Of a stretch of 64,000 bases of DNA, positions 8,552-16,033 are shown piece after piece; the first letter of the stretch is position 1; every line of letters begins with the position of its first letter. The DNA is from Planctomycetota bacterium (lineage in GTDB: Bacteria > Planctomycetota > UBA1135 > UBA2386): assembly GCA_016713175.1 (NCBI GenBank), contig JADJPQ010000008.1, forward strand, positions 372,001 to 436,000, read 5' to 3'. A model generated the notes under the pieces. It searched no databases. It was not told the origin of the DNA and saw only the letters and a list, made by a program, of their open reading frames with translations. The position numbers and the translations under genes were made by a program.

Positions 8552-9345
8552 CCGGCGAGGAAGTAGAAGAACCAGGTGATGATGAAGCCGAGCACGATGA
8601 TCAGGATCACCGAGTTGCGGACCGCGGCCTGCACCGCGAGGCCGACGCCGAGCGCGCCGCCGCTGGCCCGCAGGCCCGAGGCGCAGCCGAGGATCGCGAT
8701 CGCGATGCCGAACACGAACGACTTGAACAGTCCGACGTAGACTTCCTTCGGCAACAGCATCGCCGACGAGGTCAGGGCTTCCCTGGCCGACTGCCAATAG
8801 AGCGTCGGCGAGACATCGAGATTCTGCTCGGCGACGATGCTGCCGCCGAGGATGCCGACCAGGTCGGACAGCGCGGTCAGCAACGGGCACATGATGGCCA
8901 AGGCGACGACGCGCGGCAGCACCAGGTAGTCGACCGGGTCGACCGACATCACTTCCAGCGCCGCGACTTCGTCGCTGACCTTCATGGTGCCGAGCTCGGC
9001 CGCCATCGACGAGCCGACCGTGGCGGCGAGGATCACGCCGGTGATGAACGGCCCCATCTCGCGGCACATCGACAAGGCCGTGATCGTGCCGAGCACCGCG
9101 GTGTCGCCGAACCGCCGCAGCTCGATGCCGGTCTGCAGCGCCAGGATCGCGCCGGCAAACGCGGCGACCACCATCGTCACCGGCAGCGCCCGGACGCCGG
9201 CGTTGTAGGCCATGTCGAGCGTGAAGCGGACCCGCCGCGGCAGGCGGCCGAGCGCGGCGAGCGTGCGCAGCAGCAGGTCGACGACCTGGCCGGCGCCGTC
9301 GAGGCGTTCGCGCAAACCGCCGCCGATCCGGGTGAGGACACGCAT
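8548..9345 (-). CDS. mlaE: MlaE-family lipid ABC transporter permease
   Basis: 265 residues with about five hydrophobic segments and the family hallmarks FAGAILALQTGIELRRFG, REMGPFITGVILAATVGSSM and AAELGTMKVSDEVAALEVMS (the conserved E-L-G-T-M-x-V-x-E-E/D-x-x-A-L motif). It is the inner-membrane permease of the MCE complex. It starts nine bases after the WPF-repeat lipoprotein and overlaps mlaF, so the three are almost certainly one transcript. Confidence 0.94.
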   Translation of the reverse strand: MRVLTRIGGGLRERLDGAGQVVDLLLRTLAALGRLPRRVRFTLDMAYNAGVRALPVTMVVAAFAGAILALQTGIELRRFGDTAVLGTITALSMCREMGPFITGVILAATVGSSMAAELGTMKVSDEVAALEVMSVDPVDYLVLPRVVALAIMCPLLTALSDLVGILGGSIVAEQNLDVSPTLYWQSAREALTSSAMLLPKEVYVGLFKSFVFGIAIAILGCASGLRASGGALGVGLAVQAAVRNSVILIIVLGFIITWFFYFLAG

Positions 9346-9354
9346 GACCTGGGT

Positions 9355-10818
9355 TCACCGTTCCTGGTCGGTCATGGCACCGCCGCCGAACGGGATCGGG
9401 ATGAACTGGAACAGCCGCAGCGTACCGCCGTGCTCGTCTTCTTCGAGGTTGAACAGGAACGGCACGCTGGCGGTCGCCTTGCCGTTGCGGACGCGGCGGG
9501 TGAACAACCGCGCCGCGACGTCGACCGAGTTGTCGTCCGGTCCACGGCGCCAGCCGGCGATCAGTTCCCACAACCAGCCATAGGCCTCGCGGACGCCATA
9601 GGCATTGCCCTCGCGCCACGGCCACGGCGACGGCAGGCTCCAGTCGCCGCCGATCTTGCGGCCGTCGGGATCGCGGATCACCGTGTGATGGCCGAACGGC
9701 CACAGCTTGGTGAAGTCGTGCGAACTGCCATCCCTGGCTTCGCGGCGCACATGCCAGAAGAACGGCAGCACCCATTCCTGCTGCGTGCGCCCCTCCGGAT
9801 CGTCGTACTCGCGCCACCAGATCAACGGCCACAGGAACGACCAGCCGTTCTGGTCGTCGCTGCGCACATGGCCGACGAACGGCCACAGCCACCATTGCAC
9901 GACGTTGTCTTCGGCGCGGTTCTCGTAGTAGTGGAAGAACGGCCAGAACAGGTTCAGTTTGTAGAAGTGGTCGCGCTTGCTGGTCTTCTCGAAGAACGGC
10001 CAGGCGACGGTCCAGCCGTCGACGTCGCGGCTCTGGCGGTGGCCCCAGAACGGCCACAGCCAGAAGGTCTTGACCGGATCGCGGCTCTCGACGTCGAGGT
10101 TCTCGGTGCCCCACGCCAGGAACGGCCACAACAGCCACGTCCGGTCGAAGCGTCCCGGCTCGGCGTCGCGCGAGAACAATGGCAGTACCCGATACCAGCT
10201 GTGCTCGGCCTCGGCGCAACTGCTCCACGCGACCAGCGGCCACGGCGCCAGCGTGTGCCGATGGCCACCCTTGTCGAGCTGCAGGAACAACGGGAACATC
10301 ACCGCGAAGAATCGCGAGTAGGTCAGGAACTGCGGGATGTCGGCATAGAAGGGCAGGAAGGCGAAGTAGTTCTCGCGCGCGTCGCTGCTGTAGCCGCCGT
10401 AGATCAGCGGCGTCAGGTACCAGTCGACATCGCGTTCGCCCTCGTCGTTCTCGCGGTCGCGCCAGCTCCAGAACGGGAACAGCCGGTGGTAGGTCTCGTC
10501 GGGTTCGGTGCGGATGCGACCGAGCGGCCACAAGAACTGGTGTTCGACGGCTTGCAGGGCTGGCTCGGTGACCCGGCGATAGAATGGCCGGATCCGGAAA
10601 TCGTCACCGCCTTCGGGCGTGCGTTCGTAGTGCAGCAGCGGCCACAACGCATCCCACTCCAGCGGCTCGTGGTTCTCATCGAGGCGGTGGAACCAGATCG
10701 GCGACAGGTTCAGTTCGCGCGGCATCAGCGCGCAGCCGCCGGTCGGCGCCGCCAAGCCAGACAGCAACACCACGGCGGTGAGCCTGTTGCGTTCAGAGCC
10801 GCCCGCGCGAGTGGTCAA
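9355..10818 (-). CDS. Trp/Pro/Phe-repeat lipoprotein at the head of the MCE operon
   Basis: 487 residues if started at TTG 10818. That start leaves a 131-bp divergent promoter region before trpS and gives a basic N-terminus, hydrophobic core and possible lipobox ending at Cys29 (APTGGC), a weak match. The frame continues to 10932 without a stop but would run into the trpS promoter. The mature protein is about 18 repeats of a short W-P-F/L unit (LLWPFLAWG, FWLWPFWGHR, LFWPFFHYYE, WLWPFVGHVR, FLWPLIWWRE), spaced about 18-25 residues, very rich in Trp, Phe and Tyr. This suggests repeated beta-strands in or near a membrane. I do not recognise a named family. Its tight linkage to mlaE suggests an outer-membrane or periplasmic partner of the lipid transporter. 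Confidence 0.8.
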   Translation of the reverse strand: MTTRAGGSERNRLTAVVLLSGLAAPTGGCALMPRELNLSPIWFHRLDENHEPLEWDALWPLLHYERTPEGGDDFRIRPFYRRVTEPALQAVEHQFLWPLGRIRTEPDETYHRLFPFWSWRDRENDEGERDVDWYLTPLIYGGYSSDARENYFAFLPFYADIPQFLTYSRFFAVMFPLFLQLDKGGHRHTLAPWPLVAWSSCAEAEHSWYRVLPLFSRDAEPGRFDRTWLLWPFLAWGTENLDVESRDPVKTFWLWPFWGHRQSRDVDGWTVAWPFFEKTSKRDHFYKLNLFWPFFHYYENRAEDNVVQWWLWPFVGHVRSDDQNGWSFLWPLIWWREYDDPEGRTQQEWVLPFFWHVRREARDGSSHDFTKLWPFGHHTVIRDPDGRKIGGDWSLPSPWPWREGNAYGVREAYGWLWELIAGWRRGPDDNSVDVAARLFTRRVRNGKATASVPFLFNLEEDEHGGTLRLFQFIPIPFGGGAMTDQER

Positions 10819-10949
10819 GGGGACCGAGGATAGCGTGTCGAGGGGAGCCGAACCAAGCGCGAGCCGGTTCTCGGACGTGGCCACGGCCGTGACAAAACCG
10901 CCGCGGCCGCGTTCGTGCGCGGCGGTCGCCACGGTATAGGTGGCGTTCC

Positions 10950-11930
10950 ATGGCCCGCATCATGTCCGGCGTCCAGCCGACCGGCAACCTGCACATCGGC
11001 AACTACCTGGGCGCGCTCGTCAACTGGGTGCGCATGCAGCAGCAGTTCGACGCGTTCTACTGCATCGTCGATCTGCACGCGCTGACGCAGCGGCCGGAGC
11101 CTCTGGCGCTGCAGCGGGCAGTGCGCGAAGTGGCGATCGGCGTGCTGGCGTCGGGCGTCGATCCCGAGCGGGCGACCCTGTTCGTGCAGTCGCACGTGCC
11201 GCAGCACAGCGAACTGGGCTGGATCCTGACCTGCATGACGCAGCTCGGCGATCTGAACCGGATGACGCAGTTCAAGGACAAGAGCGCGGCGCAGCCGGAG
11301 AACATCAACGCCGGCCTGTTCACCTATCCGATCCTGCAGACCGCGGACATCGTGCTGTACCGCGCCGACCGGGTGCCGGTCGGCGAGGACCAGGAGCAGC
11401 ACCTCGAACTGGCGCGCGAGACGGTGCGCCGGTTCAACGGCATCTACGGCGAGACCTTTCCGGAGCCGCAGGTGGTGCGCAGCGAGGCGCCGCGGGTGAT
11501 GGGACTCGACGGCGAGACCAAGATGTCGAAGTCGCGCAACAACGAAATCGGCCTGTTCGAGACCGCCGACGAGACGATGGCGAAGTTGCGCGCTGCCAAG
11601 ACCGATCCGGCGCGGCTGCGCAAGAGCGACAAGGGCACGCCCGAGGTCTGCAACATCTTCAAGTACCACGGGTTCTTCACCGGGCAGGCGCAGCGCGACG
11701 AGATCGCCGCCGGCTGCCGTTCGGCGACGCTGGGTTGTGTCGACTGCAAGAAGATGCTGGCCGCCAACCTCGAGCAGGTGAAGGGGCCGATCCGCGAGCG
11801 CGGCGCCGCGCTGCGTGCCGATCCGGCGCGACTCGACGAGATCCTGGCTGCTGGCGCGGCCAAGGCCCGGGCCGAGGCCGAGAAGACGATGGCACTGGTG
11901 CGTTCGCGGATCGGTCTGCGGGCGCCATAG
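10950..11930 (+). CDS. trpS: Tryptophanyl-tRNA synthetase
   Basis: 326 residues, the usual bacterial length. Class I motifs are visible: the HIGH-type sequence HIGN at 15-18 after SGVQPTGNL, and KMSKS in TKMSKSRNN near 191-199. Other TrpRS hallmarks include DLHALT, AGLFTYPILQTADIVLY and PVGEDQEQHLELAR. It attaches Trp to tRNA-Trp; a tRNA-Trp gene lies at 21862. The two-Cys motif GCVDCKK in the C-terminal part is common in this family. It is divergent from the WPF lipoprotein operon and followed after 20 nt by a small lipoprotein gene. Confidence 0.97.
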   Translation: MARIMSGVQPTGNLHIGNYLGALVNWVRMQQQFDAFYCIVDLHALTQRPEPLALQRAVREVAIGVLASGVDPERATLFVQSHVPQHSELGWILTCMTQLGDLNRMTQFKDKSAAQPENINAGLFTYPILQTADIVLYRADRVPVGEDQEQHLELARETVRRFNGIYGETFPEPQVVRSEAPRVMGLDGETKMSKSRNNEIGLFETADETMAKLRAAKTDPARLRKSDKGTPEVCNIFKYHGFFTGQAQRDEIAAGCRSATLGCVDCKKMLAANLEQVKGPIRERGAALRADPARLDEILAAGAAKARAEAEKTMALVRSRIGLRAP

Positions 11931-11950
11931 GCAACGAACGGGAGGGCACG

Positions 11951-12475
11951 ATGCGGATCCAGACGGCAGTGGCGGTGGCTCTGGCGACGACATGGGTTTC
12001 CTGCGGCGCCAGTGCGCCGGTGACGCCCGAGCAGCGCGCGCAGGAAGAACGGCGGCTGCTGGCGCCGTTCACGACCGGGGCGGAAGTCGGCTGCGGCGAG
12101 TTGTTCCTCGAGACCACGGGCAACTTCGCGCAACTGAACATCGGCAGCCCGAGCCATGACTCGCGCCTGCACGGCCGGCCGCGCAAGGAGATCGCCGATG
12201 GCTACACCGACACCGTGTGGACCAATCCGTCCGGCACGGTGGAGGGGGCGCTGAAGGTCACGATCGGCGAGGCCGGCGAAGTCGGCGCGTTTGTGCCCGG
12301 GCGCTACACGACGTTCACGGTGCTGCGGCAGGTGCGGTTGCGCGTGTTGTCCGGCGTGCACCCGTTGACGCTGAACGTCCGCGCCGAGGGCGTACCACTG
12401 GTGGTGCTGGAAGCCGGCGCTGCTCGTGACCTCGCCGAATTCACGGTCGCCGATGGTGTGGCCACGCGGAAGTGA
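11951..12475 (+). CDS. Small putative lipoprotein, function unknown
   Basis: 174 residues. The start ATG 11951 follows GGGAGGGC, a strong ribosome binding site. The N-terminal hydrophobic segment ends in WVSCGAS, with Cys18 as a possible lipidation site (non-standard lipobox). The mature part is beta-rich (FAQLNIGSPSHDSR, GALKVTIGEAGEVG, VPLVVLEAGAA) with no motif I can name. The downstream TPR lipoprotein begins one base after its stop, so the two are co-translated and probably act together at the outer membrane. Confidence 0.75.
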   Translation: MRIQTAVAVALATTWVSCGASAPVTPEQRAQEERRLLAPFTTGAEVGCGELFLETTGNFAQLNIGSPSHDSRLHGRPRKEIADGYTDTVWTNPSGTVEGALKVTIGEAGEVGAFVPGRYTTFTVLRQVRLRVLSGVHPLTLNVRAEGVPLVVLEAGAARDLAEFTVADGVATRK

Positions 12476-12476
12476 C

Positions 12477-13547
12477 ATGGACATCCTGGCGCGATCGGGG
12501 TGGCTCATCTGTCTGGGCTTGTCGGCGTGTGCCGGCGGGCCGGTGATCGCGCCGCCGCCGGCGGTCGATCCGTGGGACACGCTGGCCGACCCGGCGGTCG
12601 CCGCAGTCTGGACGGCGGCTTCGTCCGCGATCCAGGCCGGTCGCGATGCCGAGGCCCTGCCGCTGTTGCGTCAGGTCGTCGAGCGGGCGCCGGCGTTCGT
12701 GCCGGCGCACCTTCGCTATCAGGACATCGCGCTGGGACTTGGTGGCGACGCGGCGACCGCGATGCGGACGTTCTATCGCGAGCGGCACGAACAGGAGCCG
12801 GCGATCGCCTATGCGCAGGCCCGGTTGCTGACCACGCCGTTCGAACAGTTCGAAGCGGTGCGGCGGATCCAGAACAAGCATCCTGCCTTCCCTTGGGCAC
12901 CGTTGTCGATCGCCCGACTGCAGCGCGCTCGCGGACAGTCCGGCGATGCCGCGGCGGCCTACCGGCAGGTGTTGGCGCTGCGCGGCGATCAGCTGGATGC
13001 CCACCTCGAACTGGCCGAGACGTTGATCGAACTGGGGCTCGATGCCGAGGCCGCCACGCACTACCAGAACTACCTGCGTGGGGCGCCGCAGGATGCGGTG
13101 GCGATGCGCGCCTACGTGGCGCTGCTGGTGTACCGGCTCGGGCGGCCGGCGGAGGCGATGCCGTGGATCGAACGCTTGCTGGCGCGCGATCCGCGCGACG
13201 AGGGCGCGCTGATGGATCGTGCCGCGGCGACCTGGCGACGTGGGCAGCCGCGCGAGGCGCTGGCGGCGTATCTGCAGATCCTCGAGCAACGCCCGGCGAA
13301 TGCGCGGGCGGCGCTGAACATCGGCTATCTGTACTACGACGCGCTGGCGACGGACGCGGCCGGCAAGCAGACGTACTGGCCCAAGGCGCGCGCGGCGTTC
13401 CGGCTGTACCTGCAGATCGTCCGGCCGCAGGAAGGCATGGATCACCTCGAGCAGCAACTGGCCGTGCCGTTCCGGCTGCAGGAGATCGCCCGCGAGATCG
13501 GCGCCGAGGATCCGGCCCGGGTCGTCACGGTGCAGGATCTGCGCTGA
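12477..13547 (+). CDS. TPR-repeat lipoprotein
   Basis: 356 residues. Start ATG 12477, one base after the upstream lipoprotein stop. The signal peptide ends in a good lipobox LSAC (Cys18). The body consists of tetratricopeptide helices: AIQAGRDAEALPLLRQVVER, DAAAAYRQVLALRGDQLDAH, EAATHYQNYLRGAPQDAVAM and PREALAAYLQILEQRPANAR. A final part, TYWPKARAAFRLYLQIV, adds another helix pair. TPR proteins are scaffolds for protein complexes; as a lipoprotein it would act on the periplasmic face of a membrane. Confidence 0.85.
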   Translation: MDILARSGWLICLGLSACAGGPVIAPPPAVDPWDTLADPAVAAVWTAASSAIQAGRDAEALPLLRQVVERAPAFVPAHLRYQDIALGLGGDAATAMRTFYRERHEQEPAIAYAQARLLTTPFEQFEAVRRIQNKHPAFPWAPLSIARLQRARGQSGDAAAAYRQVLALRGDQLDAHLELAETLIELGLDAEAATHYQNYLRGAPQDAVAMRAYVALLVYRLGRPAEAMPWIERLLARDPRDEGALMDRAAATWRRGQPREALAAYLQILEQRPANARAALNIGYLYYDALATDAAGKQTYWPKARAAFRLYLQIVRPQEGMDHLEQQLAVPFRLQEIAREIGAEDPARVVTVQDLR

Positions 13548-13559
13548 CGCGAGCGACGG

Positions 13560-14222
13560 TCAGCGCGGGGGGGCCAGCCCGAACGCCGCAAGCTGCGGCG
13601 CCAGGCGTTCCCAGTCGGCGCGGCGGTGCCGATCGCGGTGCTTGCCGGGGCCGACGATGCGGAACTTCGGTGAGTCGATCTTGGCGAACTCCCAACGGTC
13701 CGCGACCCGTCGCGCGAGCAAGTTACGCAGGTCCAGATTGCCATCGCGGAAGCCCGCGTCATGCAATGCCTCGATCGCGTCGTGGAGGTCTTGGGCGAGT
13801 TGCCGACGTTCCGCGGGTGACAGGGTCGGGAGCAACGCTGCCAGGTCGGTCCCGGGCCAGCGCTCCGTGACCAGCACGGCGAACCGCACGAAGCCGGTGT
13901 GGCGGTGTTCGAGTGCGGCGATCGGGCGTGGAGCGGCAAACCCGTGCTGTCGCAGCCAGACCAGGGCGTCGAACTCACGGCGGGGTCGGGTGTTCCACCC
14001 GGGAGCCGTCCAGCGCCACGCGCGCAGTCGGGCCGCGAGCGACCAGTAGCTGTAAGTTTTTACAAAATATGATTTTGCGTCGACATCGATGACCCGGACC
14101 CAGGATGTCGCATGGGTGACGACCGGCGCCCCGATGGCAGCGGACGCCAGATCGGTGAGGCTGCAGCCGACCGCACCTGCCAGCTCCCGGCAGGTTTCCG
14201 GTTCGCCGCGCACGATCTCCAC
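13560..14222 (-). CDS. Lipopolysaccharide kinase (InaA/KdkA)-like protein, possibly inactive
   Basis: About 220 residues from GTG 14222. A longer frame reaches 14357, but a TATACT box at 14259-14264 on this strand would put transcription start near 14253, favouring GTG 14222 or GTG 14246. Family hallmarks are the N-lobe Lys in KSYFVKTYSYW, RREFDALVWLRQHGFAAPRP, and a C-lobe loop HDAGFRDGNLDLRNLL. WaaP/InaA kinases phosphorylate Kdo or heptose in LPS at the inner membrane. By eye, the catalytic Asp of the usual H-x-D-L-x-x-x-N loop is replaced by Asn (GNLDLRN), while the later metal-binding Asp (AKID) remains. It might be a pseudokinase or use a shifted Asp. Confidence 0.7.
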   Translation of the reverse strand: MEIVRGEPETCRELAGAVGCSLTDLASAAIGAPVVTHATSWVRVIDVDAKSYFVKTYSYWSLAARLRAWRWTAPGWNTRPRREFDALVWLRQHGFAAPRPIAALEHRHTGFVRFAVLVTERWPGTDLAALLPTLSPAERRQLAQDLHDAIEALHDAGFRDGNLDLRNLLARRVADRWEFAKIDSPKFRIVGPGKHRDRHRRADWERLAPQLAAFGLAPPR

Positions 14223-14236
14223 ATTGCCGGGGATGG

Positions 14237-14266
14237 TTGTCGACACAGTGTCCGCAAGAGTATAGT
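14237..14266 (+). promoter_or_regulatory. Candidate promoter for hup
   Basis: TTGTCG (14237-14242), an 18-base spacer and TATAGT (14261-14266) match sigma70-type elements at four and five of six positions. The HU gene starts 94 bases downstream. The overlapping reverse strand carries TATACT (14264-14259), so the site may fire both ways. It has not been tested experimentally. Confidence 0.45.
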
Positions 14267-14359
14267 TACCAGCTACTTGATGCACCCGACCCGGCTCCAC
14301 TGTGCGGACACCTGCGATCCGCGCGGCAGGGCGTCGGACGGGCCCCAACGGAGGCACTG

Positions 14360-14776
14360 GTGAAGACCGTCACCAAGAAGGAACTGGTGAACCGCATCGC
14401 CGGCACGACCGGCGTAACCAAGGTGATCTGCAAGCAGATCATCCAGTCGTTTCTCGATGCGATCACCGACGAACTCGCCGAGGGCAACCGGCTGGAGTTC
14501 CGAGAGTTCGGTGTCTTCGAGACGCGCGAACGGGCGGCCCGGCGGGCACAGAACCCGCGCACCCTGGAAAAAGTGGATGTGCCGGCCAAGCGGATCGTCA
14601 AGTTCAAGGTTGGCCGGATGATGCGAAAGAAGGTCTCTGGCGACGACGTCGGCGACCTCGATTACTACGACGACGACGATGATGAGGATGAGGCAGGGAC
14701 GCCGCCGCCGGTGAAGGGGCCCAAGAGCCCTGGCAAGGGGGCCGGTGGCAACCAGGCCGCTGGCGGCGCCAGCTAG
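14360..14776 (+). CDS. hup: HU/IHF-family DNA-binding protein with acidic tail
   Basis: 138 residues from GTG 14360, preceded by ACGGAGGCACTG (strong ribosome binding site). Residues 1-95 are a standard HU/IHF fold: TKKELVNRIAGTTGVTK, the GNRLEFREFGVFETRERAAR arm base, and NPRTLEKVDVPAKRIVKFK. The usual N-P of the DNA-intercalating arm is present (RRAQNPRT). After the fold comes an acidic run (DLDYYDDDDDEDEAG) and a Pro/Gly/Lys/Ala tail. Typical HU is about 90 residues. The acidic tail could compete with DNA for the arms, as acidic tails do in some HMG proteins; that is inference. Confidence 0.9.
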   Translation: MKTVTKKELVNRIAGTTGVTKVICKQIIQSFLDAITDELAEGNRLEFREFGVFETRERAARRAQNPRTLEKVDVPAKRIVKFKVGRMMRKKVSGDDVGDLDYYDDDDDEDEAGTPPPVKGPKSPGKGAGGNQAAGGAS

Positions 14777-14797
14777 TCCGGCACACTGCGGCAGTGC

Positions 14798-15961
14798 TTA
14801 CTTGACCTTGGCGAGCGCCTGCTCGAGGTCGGCGATCAGGTCGTCACGGTCCTCGATGCCGACCGACAGCCGGATCAAGCCGTCTTGCAGGCCGGCCCGG
14901 CGCCGTTCTTCCGCTGGGATCGAGGCGTGCGTCATCGACGTCGGGTGATCGACCAGACTCTCGACGCCGCCCAGGCTCTCGGCCAACGCGAACAGATGCA
15001 TCGACGAGGCGACCTTCTTCGCCTGCGCGACCGTGGCCTTCAATTCGACCGAGACCATGCCGCCGCCGGCCCGCATCTGCTTCTTCGCGATCGCGTGGTT
15101 CGGGTGGCTCTTCAACCAGGGGTAATGCACGCGCTCGACCTTCGGGTGCGTTTCGAGCCAGCGCGCGATCGCCAGCGCGTTCTCGCAGTGCCGCTGCATC
15201 CGGACATGCAGCGTCTTGGTGCCGCGCAACACCAGGAAACAGTCCATCGGCCCCGGCGTGCCGCCGCAGCTGTTCTGGAAGTGGGCCAGCTTGGGCCGCA
15301 GTTCGGGATCGCTGCCGATCAGCACGCCGCCGACGACGTCGCTGTGGCCGCCGAGGTACTTGGTGGTCGAGTGCACGACCAGATCGCAACCGAGCGCCAA
15401 CGGGTTCTGCAGCCATGGGGTCGCGAACGTGTTGTCGGCCAGCGTCATCACGCCCGCCTGCTTGCAGCGTCTCGCGATCGCCGCCAGGTCGCAGCAGCGC
15501 AGCAGCGGATTCGTTGGCGTCTCCAGCAACACCAGTCGGGTCTGCGGGCGCAGCGCGGCATCCAACTGCTTGGGTTGCGTCAAATCGACGAACGTCGTGT
15601 CGATGCCGAACTTCGCGTACAACGTGCGCAGGATCCGGAACGTTCCGCCGTACAGGTCGTTGCCGGCGATGACGTGGTCGCCCGACTGCAGCAGGTTCAG
15701 CACGCAGTGGATCGCCGCCATCCCGGACGCAAAGGCAAGCCCCCAGGTGCCGCCCTCGAGCGCCGCGAGGTTCTGCTCCAGCGCCGTTCGCGTCGGGTTG
15801 CAGGTGCGGGAGTAGTCGTAGCCCTTGGTCTGGTTGGGTGCGGCCTGCACGTAGGTCGACGTCAGGTAGACGGGCGTCATGATTGCGCCGGTCGTGGGGT
15901 CCGGTTCCTGGCCGGCGTGGATCGCGCGCGTGCCGAAGCCGGCGTTGGTGTCGTTCTTCAT
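14798..15961 (-). CDS. Cystathionine gamma-synthase/lyase family PLP enzyme
   Basis: 387 residues. The family signature around the PLP lysine is HSTTKYLGGHSD with Lys201. Other conserved parts are YSRTCNPTRTALE, the FASGMAAIH cofactor-phosphate region, ETPTNPLL, and the C-terminal SLGGVESLVDHPTSMTHAS. Members make or break cystathionine, linking Cys and Met metabolism; sequence alone by eye does not separate MetB from MetC, CGL or homocysteine-forming lyases. The SLGGVESL motif is shared by gamma-synthases and gamma-lyases. Convergent with hup; divergent from the MutS2-like gene. Confidence 0.9.
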   Translation of the reverse strand: MKNDTNAGFGTRAIHAGQEPDPTTGAIMTPVYLTSTYVQAAPNQTKGYDYSRTCNPTRTALEQNLAALEGGTWGLAFASGMAAIHCVLNLLQSGDHVIAGNDLYGGTFRILRTLYAKFGIDTTFVDLTQPKQLDAALRPQTRLVLLETPTNPLLRCCDLAAIARRCKQAGVMTLADNTFATPWLQNPLALGCDLVVHSTTKYLGGHSDVVGGVLIGSDPELRPKLAHFQNSCGGTPGPMDCFLVLRGTKTLHVRMQRHCENALAIARWLETHPKVERVHYPWLKSHPNHAIAKKQMRAGGGMVSVELKATVAQAKKVASSMHLFALAESLGGVESLVDHPTSMTHASIPAEERRRAGLQDGLIRLSVGIEDRDDLIADLEQALAKVK

Positions 15962-16033
15962 CGTGACGGTTGAGGGCGCAAAGCGCGCCTGGAGAAGGGG
16001 GGCGGAGTTTACAACCGGGGCGGAACGGGCAAC

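Noticed and set aside
6074..8566. Plus-strand frame of 830 codons over the DCC gene and mlaD/mlaF
   Set aside because: His/Gln/Arg-rich shadow text; the minus-strand genes are clearly real.
10819..10932. N-terminal extension of the WPF-repeat protein
   Set aside because: It would occupy the divergent promoter region and bury the signal sequence.
14777..14797. Terminator between hup and the PLP-enzyme gene
   Set aside because: Only a 5-bp stem (CACTG/CAGTG) with a 3-nt loop; too weak to call.
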